Source of the DNA: Isoperla grammatica
Taxonomy: Eukaryota; Arthropoda; Insecta; Plecoptera; Perlodidae
Direction: 5' to 3'
DNA: 64,000 nt
Assembly (NCBI GenBank): GCA_945910005.1
Contig: OX246743.1
Coordinates: 44,736,736 to 44,800,735, forward strand
Positions 25,016-35,305 of the stretch are shown piece by piece. Each line of letters starts with the position of its first letter. Position 1 is the first letter of the stretch. Made by a program: the position numbers and the translations under genes. The notes beneath the pieces were generated by a model. The model did no database searches and was not told where the DNA came from. It saw only the letters and a list, made by a program, of their open reading frames with translations.

Positions 25016-25150
25016 GCGGGCGTCGCGCGAACCTACCACTACACTGCGACCTAGCGGGCGTCGTGCGAACCCACAACCACACTGCGATCTAGCGAGCGTC
25101 GCGCGAACCCACCACTATACACTGCGATCTAGCGGGCGTCGCTTGAACCC
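25016..25150. repeat. 38-bp CpG-rich tandem repeat, four copies, upstream of exon B
   Basis: GCGGGCGTCGCGCGAACC followed by a CACTACACTGCGAYCTA stretch recurs at 25016, 25054, 25092 and 25132. It is the most CpG-dense tract in the area and lies about 215 bp before the alternative first exon at 25365, so it may be part of a promoter. Confidence 0.85.
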
Positions 25151-25364
25151 TCTCGTCCAGGATTATCGACGCGCGGTGGTGCGTCGTCGCGGGCGTCTAC
25201 AGGGCGTCGACAGCTCAACGATCACGCACATATCGATATCGCAGCCCCCGCCCCCCTCCACCCCCAGAGCTCGCCAGCCTATGCAGTAGTGTGATAGTGT
25301 GACAAGACGCGATGTCATGTTTCCTTGAGTGATACAACCTGGGTGTGAAGTGTTTGCGTCCACA

Positions 25365-25440
25365 ATGCACGGGTATCCGGTGATGCAGGTGGTGGAGTAC
25401 CGAGTACCTGCTGAGGAGGGGCCTACGCTTCACCCGCAAG
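25365..25440 (+). CDS. ENTREP-like gene, alternative first coding exon (isoform B start)
   Basis: The ATG at 25365 follows an in-frame TGA at 25326-25328, so the frame opens here. The exon encodes MHGYPVMQVVEYRVPAEEG then PTLHPQ and ends in phase 1 at CCGCAAG/GTACAG. That is the phase needed for the TM1 exon at 33830, giving HPQ-V-LRRSCWLRKYVF. The resulting protein is 1211 residues. CpG-rich sequence and a 38-bp repeat lie just upstream, consistent with a separate promoter. No transcript evidence is available. Confidence 0.6.
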
Positions 25441-28131
25441 GTACAGACATAGTGTTTATCACTATTCATTCACCTCTCCACATATGCCCTTTGTTTGTGT
25501 TGATTCACATTCTCATCTCATCTGATTGTTTCTTAATTTTGAGTAATTGACGTTTATAAGTGTAAATTTGTTCACTATTTACATTTACATTTACATTTAG
25601 GTCTGAGTAGGCTACGTTTAATACTTAGGTTAAAGGTGATGAGTTTGGGTATTTAAGAAGTGACATTCGAGACCGAAAATGAAGTGTTTGTTCATTATTG
25701 ATTGTATCCTGTATTTATCCGGGATGAGGATCTTAGCACCTTCTATATTGAGCTGCAATTATTGTCGTTAGGTTTTGGTACCACACAAAGAGGTTAAACG
25801 TGATTATTTCCGCTTAATTGGCAACATCTAACATGACTCTTTATGTATTATATAGTTACATATAATTGGGGTTATAATAGTGGCATTGCGTGTGTGTTTC
25901 TCTCAATGATAAGGGGGGGGGGGGGAGGGGGCTTTATATCTAACCACACAAATGAACAGAAGCTTCCTCTCAACACTTCTAGTGTATTATCTTTTCCTAG
26001 AGGCTTTTACTTTTATGTGATCAGCTTTGGCTTACTAGGCGCAATCTCATTCACGCTAACACATAAAATCATACCTATATGTTATGTGTCGTCATCTAAA
26101 AAGATATTTATGTGGAATTACCAGCGAAATAAATACGATAAACGCATTTTACTTTCAAGCGGTTTGTGTGTGTTATATTGATAATAAAATGCTTGAGAAC
26201 AGTGTTAGCTTCCACCAAACGCCAGCTAAAACATTGCACCAATGAAGTGCCCATCGAAAGTAGAAACAAATGCCTTAAATTGGCACCTGGCGTATACTGC
26301 ATGAATACATCCACAGTAACAACGAGGATATCCCGAGCGTAGAAGCTGTGTCCGAAGCTAATGTCACTGCACAGTGGACGAACCTTCCCACGCAACACGT
26401 ACGTCACGACGTAGAGCGCTCACGCACCTCATTACAGCAAAACACTGCAATTCTCTTCTCTTGTGTATGTGCGGCTTCGTCTGTCAGAATCTGTTCCGTC
26501 ATTTCAATCACTGGGCCTAACTCGCTTTATTAACTTCTTGAGAACGTGATTCACACCCGCGGGATTTTGATTTATTTTCGGGAGGATTCAACAAAATGTG
26601 ATAGTTTTCTCAACTTCCTTGGAGGAAAACAACTAACTGTTATTGTGTGTTATTTTACACGAACTCGATCCAACCAGTCATACAACCCAAATCTTATTCC
26701 TTGTCTGTGTCTATCCACCCTACAGTAACCTAAATTCTCTACATACATAATGAATAATGAACTTGTTCTTGCTGTGGCCACTTTTTACACTTCCAACCTC
26801 ACGAGCAAACTAAATGTAAACAAGACTCATGTTAATCGCGGCTATGTTTCTATTGAGAACGATGTTGGCAAGTCTAGAGTTGAATAGTTTTTCAACTAGG
26901 AAAGTCAGCATTTGACCCGGCTAACCATCAATCATGTATTTGCCAATCAATTATATGTTTGAGAATCTAGACGCGGTTAGAGAAAAGAGAAAGAAATACT
27001 TCTCAAATAACAACTACTTTCGAAAACAAAAACCAGAACGGGCGGTTCGCTTGGTTATACCATTGTGATTTACATGTGTTTTATGTTCCTTGGACCTATT
27101 GTATGGGTCTGCACACCACCCTTGTCGTGTCTATAAAGAACACGCTATCTGTAAGTTCTAGACTTAATTGATGTAAGCCTGCGCTGAAGTTAGAGCGCTT
27201 ATTTGAATATACCTATGTCAAGCTTATTTTCATATTCTTTACACGTGGGACAAAGTAATTAATTCATTAATACATTTATATACTCGACAGCTAAGTCATA
27301 TAAGGACGGCCGAATTGATAATATTAGAGATGGCGTTTGTTTCAAGTTCGACTGTTCTCCAACACTACTAAAAAAACAACACAAAGAAATGCTCTTAATC
27401 TTCTCAAAACATGACAACACACAAGTTTCCCTCCATCATGGTCGCTGTGGCGTCATGTGAATACTGCCTATAAACGCAGGGCAGCACCGCTAAATGCTGG
27501 ACCGCCGGAGCCAAGCCGAGAGCTTGCTTATAGTCTTTTAAATTATAATTAATTCTGTATTTCTAACATGCACCGTCCATTATAGCTTGAGGAGGTTTGA
27601 ATATTTCATTAATGGGGGTTGACAGACTGACATGACGATTGGTTTCATGAAAACAACAAGTAAATGTAGTAATAGATAGCGACAACCCTCAACCCTTCTA
27701 CTTTACCAAACCGAGGTAAAATCATTTCAGAAACTCGTCTACTATCAGAAGCAATTACAAATATATTTGATGAAATAAGATTATTAAAGGATAAATACTA
27801 ATCAATAAATCAATGGATGTGATTAGGTCCTGGACTAAGACTAAGACGAAAGGAACAAATATAACATTACGGGAGCTTACATTTGAAACACTGTAACTGT
27901 AACATAGTTTCAATAACCTCTACCAACCACCCATGTATCATTAGTGTTAAGAGAACGCAAAGCCGAGTTCTCCAACACAGAATCGATCATCTCTTCCTAT
28001 CGAATCTCATCGACGCCTCCAGCCCCTTCATCATCACCGACAACATCAATTTTAATGAGTATTCAAGGCAACACTCACACAACGAGACAAAAAAACACAT
28101 CAGCGTGCGTAAATTCCTCTTTAATTCCTAT
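25441..28131 (+). other. Intron 5' of the acceptor array
   Basis: AT-rich with a G tract at 25914-25930. A Ser/Thr/Pro-rich open stretch at about 27944-28110 has a weak acceptor and a donor phase that does not fit the following exon, so it is not called. The original, unduplicated intron tail of the array (CACACCTTTGATTGGC) is at its end. Confidence 0.5.
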
Positions 28132-31100
28132 TGATTAGTCCACACCTTTGATTGGCTAACTTGTTTCAGTACTGCGGCGGTCCTGCTGGCTACGCAAGTA
28201 TGTGTTCCTATGTACGGCTTGTGGCGGCCTAGCTCTCTATGTTACTGGGGGCTCTGTTTCTCACCGTCTACTTCATGCTACGGTCCTACACCACCTCGCT
28301 TACTTAGTGCACACCTGTGATTGGCTGTCTTGTTTCAGTACTGCGGCGGTCCTGCTGGCTACGCAAGTATGTGTTCCTATGTACGGCTTGTGGCGGCCTC
28401 TCTGTGTTACTGGGGGCTCTGTTTCTCACCGTCTACTTCATGCTACGCTCCTACACCACCTCGCTTACTTAGTCCACACCTGTGATTGGCTGTCTTGTTT
28501 CAGTACTGCGGCGATCCTGCTGGCTACGCAAGTATGTGTTCCTATGTACGGCTTGTGGCGGCCTAGCTCTCTATGTTACTGGGGGCTCTGTTTCTCACCG
28601 TCTACTTCATGCTACGCTCCTACACCACCTCGCTTACTTAGTGCACACCTGTGATTGGCCGTCTTGTTTCAGTACTGCGGCGGTCTTGCTGGCTACGCAA
28701 GTATGTGTTCCTATGTACGGCTTGTGGCGGCCTAGCTCTCTGTGTTACTGGGGGCTCTGTTTCTCACCGTCTACTTCATGCTACGGTCCTACACCACCTC
28801 GCTTACTTAGTGCACACCTGTGATTGGCTGTCTTGTTTCAGTACTGCGGCGATCCTGCTGGCTACGCAAGTATGTGTTCCTATGTACGGCTTGTGGCGGC
28901 CTAGCTCTCTATGTTACTGGGGGCTCTGTTTCTCACCGTCTACTTCATGCTACGGTCCTACACCACCTCGCTTACTTAGTGCACACCTGTGATTGGCCGT
29001 CTTGTTTCAGTACTGCGGCGGTCTTGCTGGCTACGCAAGTATGTGTTCCTATGTACGGCTTGTGGCGGCCTCTCTGTGTTACTGGGGGCTCTGTTTCTCA
29101 CCGTCTACTTCATGCTACGGTCCTACACCACCTCGCTTACTTAGTGCACACCTGTGATTGGCTGTCTTGTTTCAGTACTGCGGCGATCCTGCTGGCTACG
29201 CAAGTATGTGTTCCTATGTACGGCTTGTGGCGGCCTCTCTGTGTTACTGGGGGCTCTGTTTCTCACCGTCTACTTCATGCTACGGTCCTACACCACCTCG
29301 CTTACTTAGTGCACACCTGTGATTGGCTGTCTTGTTTCAGTACTGCGGCGGTCCTGCTGGCTACGCAAGTATGTGTTCCTATGTACGGCTTGTGGCGGCC
29401 TCTCTGTGTTACTGGGGGCTCTGTTTCTCACCGTCTACTTCATGCTACGGTCCTACACCACCTCGCTTACTTAGTCCACACCTGTGATTGGCTGTCTTGT
29501 TTCAGTACTGCGGCGATCCTGCTGGCTACGCAAGTATGTGTTCCTATGTACGGCTTGTGGCGGCCTCTCTGTGTTACTGGGGGCTCTGTTTCTCACCGTC
29601 TACTTCATGCTACGCTCCTACACCACCTCGCTTACTTAGTCCACACCTGTGATTGGCTGTCTTGTTTCAGTACTGCGGCGGTCCTGCTGGCTACGCAAGT
29701 ATGTGTTCCTATGTACGGCTTGTGGCGGCCTCTCTGTGTTACTGGGGGCTCTGTTTCTCACCGTCTACTTCATGCTACGGTCCTACACCACCACGCTTAC
29801 TTAGTGCACACCTGTGATTGGCTGTCTTGTTTCAGTACTGCGGCGGTCCTGCTGGCTACGCAAGTATGTGTTCCTATGTACGGCTTGTGGCGGCCTCTCT
29901 GTGTTACTGGGGGCTCTGTTTCTCACCGTCTACTTCATGCTACGGTCCTACACCACCTCGCTTACTTAGTGCACACCTGTGATTGGCTGTCTTGTTTCAG
30001 TACTGCGGCGATCCTGCTGGCTACGCAAGTATGTGTTCCTATGTACGGCTTGTGGCGGCCTCTCTGTGTTACTGGGGGCTCTGTTTCTCACCGTCTACTT
30101 CATGCTACGGTCCTACACCACCTCGCTTACTTAGTGCACACCTGTGATTGGCTGTCTTGTTTCAGTACTGCGGCGATCCTGCTGGCTACGCAAGTATGTG
30201 TTCCTATGTACGGCTTGTGGCGGCCTCTCTGTGTTACTGGGGGCTCTGTTTCTCACCGTCTACTTCATGCTACGGTCCTACACCACCTCGCTTACTTAGT
30301 GCACACCTGTGATTGGCTGTCTTGTTTCAGTACTGCGGCGATCCTGCTGGCTACGCAAGTATGTGTTCCTATGTACGGCTTGTGGCGGCCTCTCTGTGTT
30401 ACTGGGGGCTCTGTTTCTCACCGTCTACTTCATGCTACGGTCCTACACCACCTCGCTTACTTAGTCCACACCTGTGATTGGCTGTCTTGTTTCAGTACTG
30501 CGGCGATCCTGCTGGCTACGCAAGTATGTGTTCCTATGTACGGCTTGTGGCGGCCTCTCTGTGTTACTGGGGGCTCTGTTTCTCACCGTCTACTTCATGC
30601 TACGGTCCTACACCACCTCGCTTACTTAGTACACACCTGTGATTGGCTGTCTTGTTTCAGTACTGCGGCGATCCTGCTGGCTACGCAAGTATGTGTTCCC
30701 ATGTACGGCTTGTGGCGGCCTAGCTCTCTGTGTTACTGGGGGCTCTGTTCTCACCGTCTACTTCATGCTACGGTCCTACACCACCTCGCTTACTTAGTGC
30801 ACACCTGTGATTGGCTGTCTTGTTTCAGTACTGCGGCGCTCCTGCTGGCTACGCAAGTATGTGTTCCTATGTACGGCTTGTGGCGGCCTCTCTGTGTTAC
30901 TGGGGGCTCTGTTTCTCACCGTCTACTTCATGCTACGGTCCTACACCACCTCGCTTACTTAGTACACACCTGTGATTGGCTGTCTTGTTTCAGTACTGCG
31001 GCGATCCTGCTGGCTACGCAAGTATGTGTTCCTATGTACGGCTTGTGGCGGCCTAGCTCTCTGTGTTACTGGGGGCTCTGTTTCTCACCGTCTACTTCAT

Positions 31101-33829
31101 GCTACGGTCCTACACCACCTCGCTTACTTAGTGCACACCTGTGATTGGCTGTCTTGTTTCAGTACTGCGGCGATCCTGCTGGCTACGCAAGTATGTGTTC
31201 CTATGTACGGCTTGTGGCGGCCTAGCTCTCTGTGTTACTGGGGGCTCTGTTTCTCACCGTCTACTTCATGCTACGGTCCTACACCACCTCGCTTACTTAG
31301 TGCACACCTGTGATTGGCTGTCTTGTTTCAGTACTGCGGCGGTCCTGCTGGCTACGCAAGTATGTGTTCCTATGTACGGCTTGTGGCGGCCTCTCTGTGT
31401 TACTGGGGGCTCTGTTTCTCACCGTCTACTTCATGCTACGGTCCTACACCACCTCGCTTACTTAGTCCACACCTGTGATTGGCTGTCTTGTTTCAGTACT
31501 GCGGCGATCCTGCTGGCTACGCAAGTATGTGTTCCTATGTACGGCTTGTGGCGGCCTCTCTGTGTTACTGGGGGCTCTGTTTCTCACCGTCTACTTCATG
31601 CTACGGTCCTACACCACCTCGCTTACTTAGTACACACCTGTGATTGGCTGTCTTGTTTCAGTACTGCGGCGATCCTGCTGGCTACGCAAGTATGTGTTCC
31701 TATGTACGGCTTGTGGCGGCCTCTCTGTGTTACTGGGGGCTCTGTTTTCACCGTCTACTTCATGCTACGGTCCTACACCACCTCGCTTACTTAGTACACA
31801 CCTGTGATTGGCTGTCTTGTTTCAGTACTGCGGCGGTCCTGCTGGCTACGCAAGTATGTGTTCCTATGTACGGCTTGTGGCGGCCTAGCTCTCTATGTTA
31901 CTGGGGGCTCTGTTTCTCACCGTCTACTTCATGCTACGGTCCTACACCACCTCGCTTACTTAGTGCACACCTGTGATTGGCTGTCTTGTTTCAGTACTGC
32001 GGCGGTCCTGCTGGCTACGCAAGTATGTGTTCCTATGTACGGCTTGTGGCGGCCTCTCTGTGTTACTGGGGGCTCTGTTTCTCACCGTCTACTTCATGCT
32101 ACGGTCCTACACCACCTCGCTTACTTAGTGCACACCTGTGATTGGCTGTCTTGTTTCAGTACTGCGGCGGTCCTGCTGGCTACGCAAGTATGTGTTCCTA
32201 TGTACGGCTTGTGGCGGCCTCTCTGTGTTACTGGGGGCTCTGTTTCTCACCGTCTACTTCATGCTACGGTCCTACACCACCTGGCTTACTTAGTGCACAC
32301 CTGTGATTGGCTGTCTTGTTTCAGTACTGCGGCAGTCCTGCTGGCTACGCAAGTATGTGTTCCTATGTACGGCTTGTGGCGGCCTCTCTGTGTTACTGGG
32401 GGCTCTGTTTCTCACCGTCTACTTCATGCTACGGTCCTACACCACCTGGCTTACTTAGTGCACACCTGTGATTGGCTGTCTTGTTTCAGTACTGCGGCAG
32501 TCCTGCTGGCTACGCAAGTATGTGTTCCTATGTACGGCTTGTGGCGGCCTAGCTCTCTGTGTTACTGGGGGCTCTGTTTCTCACCGTCTACTTCATGCTA
32601 CGGTCCTACACCACCTGGCTTACTTAGTGCACACCTATGATTGGCTGTCTTGTTTCAGTACTGCGGCGATCCTGCTGGCTACGCAAGTATGTGTTCCTAT
32701 GTACGGCTTGTGGCGGCCTAGCTCTCTGTGTTACTGGGGGCTCTGTTTCTCACCGTCTACTTCATGCTACGGTCCTACACCACCTGGCTTACTTAGTGCA
32801 CACCTATGATTGGCTGTCTTGTTTCAGTACTGCGGCGATCCTGCTGGCTACGCAAGTATGTGTTCCTATGTACGGCTTGTGGCGGCCTAGCTCTCTGTGT
32901 TACTGGGGGCTCTGTTTCTCACCGTCTACTTCATGCTACGGTCCTACACCACCTGGCTTACTTAGTGCACACCTGTGATTGGCTGTCTTGTTTCAGTACT
33001 GCGGCGATCCTGCTGGCTACGCAAGTATGTGTTCCTATGTACGGCTTGTGGCGGCCTCTCTGTGTTACTGGGGGCTCTGTTTCTCACCGTCTACTTCATG
33101 CTACGGTCCTACACCACCTCGCTTACTTAGTGCACACCTGTGATTGGCTGTCTTGTTTCAGTACTGCGGCGATCCTGCTGGCTACGCAAGTATGTGTTCC
33201 TATGTACGGCTTGTGGCGGCCTAGCTCTCTGTGTTACTGGGGGCTCTGTTTCTCACCGTCTACTTCATGCTACGGTCCTACACCACCTCGCTTACTTAGT
33301 GCACACCTGTGATTGGCTGTCTTGTTTCAGTACTGCGGCGATCCTGCTGGCTACGCAAGTATGTGTTCCTATGTACGGCTTGTGGCGGCCTCTCTGTGTT
33401 ACTGGGGGCTCTGTTTCTCACCGTCTACTTCATGCTACGGTCCTACACCACCTCGCTTACTTAGTGCACACCTGTGATTGGCTGTCTTGTTTCAGTACTG
33501 CGGCGATCCTGCTGGCTACGCAAGTATGTGTTCCTATGTACGGCTTGTGGCGGCCTCTCTGTGTTACTGGGGGCTCTGTTTCTCACCGTCTACTTCATAC
33601 TACGGTCCTACACCACCTCGCTTACTTAGTGCACACCTGTGATTGGCTGTCTTGTTTCAGTACTGCGGCGATCCTGCTGGCTACGCAAGTATGTGTTCCT
33701 ATGTACGGCTTGTGGCGGCCTAGCTCTCTGTGTTACTGGGGGCTCTGTTTCTCACCGTCTACTTCATGCTACGCTCCTACACCACCTCGCTTACTTAGTG
33801 CACACCTGTGATTGGCTGTCTTGTTTCAG
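28132..33829 (+). repeat. Array of 34 truncated copies of the TM1 exon head with its 3' splice site
   Basis: Each unit is about 38 bp of intron tail (CACACCTGTGATTGGC ... CTTGTTTCAG) plus the first 127 bp of the exon at 33830. Exon-start positions are 28170, 28339, 28504, 28673, 28842, 29011, 29176, then every 165 bp to 30661, and on to 33661. Spacing is 165 bp in most units; 13 units carry an extra AGCT (169 bp, one of them 168 after a base loss) and one is 164 bp. Copies are nearly identical. Every unit keeps the polypyrimidine tract and AG but lacks the exon's 3' part and its donor, running instead into CTTACTTAG. In the true reading frame the 165-bp units stop at that TAG; the AGCT units are frameshifted. 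Long open frames across the array, one about 770 codons, are off-frame by-products. Confidence 0.95.
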
Positions 33830-33999
33830 TACTGCGGCGGTCCTGCTGGCTACGCAAGTATGTGTTCCTATGTACGGCTTGTGGCGGCCTCTCTGTGTTA
33901 CTGGGGGCTCTGTTTCTCACCGTCTACTTCATGCTACGGTCCTACACCACCTCGCTCAACTACTTCGAGACCATCCCCACCTACGTTCCAGCCACCATG
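33830..33999 (+). CDS. ENTREP-like four-pass protein, TM1 exon (complete 35th copy)
   Basis: The 170-bp exon completes a Val codon from the upstream phase-1 exon and encodes 56 more residues: LRRSCWLRK, then TM1 (about residues 88-112 of isoform A, YVFLCTACGGLSVLLGALFL), a loop, and the start of TM2 (YVPATM). It ends in phase 0 at GCCACCATG/GTACGA. It is the only copy of the array with the exon's 3' part (from CAACTACTTCGAG) and a usable donor. Exon definition should therefore favour its acceptor over the 34 upstream ones. It lacks the AGCT insertion that would shift the frame. Confidence 0.88.
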
Positions 34000-34075
34000 G
34001 TACGACAATCATTTTATTATTACAACGCTTATATTAGCTTCATGTGTTTGTCTGTCTGTCTGTCTGGACGGAATC
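34000..34075 (+). other. Intron start with short CTGT repeat
   Basis: After the donor the intron has a TGTCTGTCTGTCTGTC stretch near 34047-34064, then enters the 148-bp AT-rich repeat. Confidence 0.5.
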
Positions 34076-34672
34076 TTATAATCGATATTTCACTTACTTC
34101 TAAATGTCCGATCGAGCTGAAATTTTTCACACAGACGTATTCTTAATGACAATACGTGAATCAATTGTCATAGTTGCTAAATAGTCAATTAATTCATCAT
34201 AATTAATTAATTAATGTTTTATATGGAAATCGATGGTTCACCCACTTTCCAACGTTGAATCGTGTTGAACGATTTCACACAGACGTATTCGTAATGACAG
34301 TACACTAATCATTTAACATATATACTTAATAATCAATTAATTCATCATAATTAATTAATTGATGTTTTATATGGTAATCGATATTTCACCCACTTTCGAA
34401 CGTCGAATTGAGCTGAAAGTTTTCACACAGACGTATTCGTAATGACAATACATGAATCAATTGTCACATTTACTAAATAATCGATTAAGTCATCATAATT
34501 AATTAATCAAAGTTTTATGTGGGAATCGATATTTTACCCACTTCCCAACGTCCGATCGAGCTGAAAATTTTCAAACAGTCGTATTTTCTAAATTACAATA
34601 TATGAATCAATTATCAGATTCACTAATTAATAAATTAATCCACCATAACTAATTAATTAAACAATTAGCTTC
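34076..34672. repeat. 148-bp AT-rich tandem repeat, four diverged copies
   Basis: CACACAGACGTATT recurs at 34128, 34276 and 34424, with a variant at 34572, exactly 148 bp apart. Units also share AATTAATTCATCATAATTAA, GTTTTATATGG and AATCGATATTTCACC. The copies have diverged by several substitutions each. The length is in the range of a nucleosomal satellite monomer, and it may be a fragment of a genome-wide satellite. Confidence 0.88.
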
Positions 34673-34980
34673 AAATGGGAAATTAGTCACAGCTAGTGAG
34701 GATGGGCCAACCACATGCAGGCATCGGAATTACCGCTGGTTGTTCGGGACTCAAATATCCGTGACGAAAGCATCGGATATGTTTCTATGCAGCAAGAATG
34801 TCCTTGTTGGCCGATCGCTGGATCGTGCATGAACGGAACTGTCCGAAATTCAAGTTTGCAATGCGAGCACGCTAGTTTGCGAGTGAAGTTAACAAGTACA
34901 AGTACACCAGTATGCAGTCTTCTAAATTCGGACACGTCCAATGAGCATATATTAGATTGCAAGATTCTTTAAGACTTAAA

Positions 34981-35305
34981 AGTATAAAATATTATTACAT
35001 GAAAAAAATAATTTTTTTAACAAACAACGCTTATATTTAAATGCACTAAAAAGTAAAAAATAAATTTTCGCCCAACAAATTTTTGCCTCACTCGGAAAAT
35101 AAAAGCGTTGGGCGCTTTCGGTAATCGGTATTGACATAGATTACAGTATTCTGCTGTTTATGCAGGAAAAGCGCCCAACACTTTTATTTTCCAAGTGAGG
35201 CAAAAATTTGTTGGGCGAAAATTTATTTTTTACTTTTTTGTGCATTTAAATATAAGCGTTGTTTGTTAAAAAAAATTATTTTTTTCATGTAATATTATTT
35301 ATACT
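34981..35305. mobile_element. Foldback MITE (about 325 bp) in the ENTREP-like gene
   Basis: The arms 34981-35128 and 35168-35305 are inverse copies. AAATTTTCGCCCAACAAAT pairs with ATTTGTTGGGCGAAAATTT, and AAGCGTTGGGCGC with GCGCCCAACACTT. The hairpin is long and near-perfect with a loop of about 40 bp. No coding capacity. Confidence 0.85.

Noticed and set aside
27944..28110. Ser/Thr/Pro-rich segment as an exon before the acceptor array
   Set aside because: Weak acceptor (ATTAG), and the possible donors do not give the phase required by the exon at 33830.
28820..31144. A 774-codon repetitive open frame as a gene for a repeat protein
   Set aside because: It is off-frame relative to the TM1 exon and is produced by the 165-bp period; it starts and ends where AGCT units shift the frame.
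28132..33829. CRISPR array or Dscam-like cluster of mutually exclusive exons
   Set aside because: Units have no variable spacers, the context is eukaryotic, and the repeated exon pieces are incomplete, nearly identical and lack donors.
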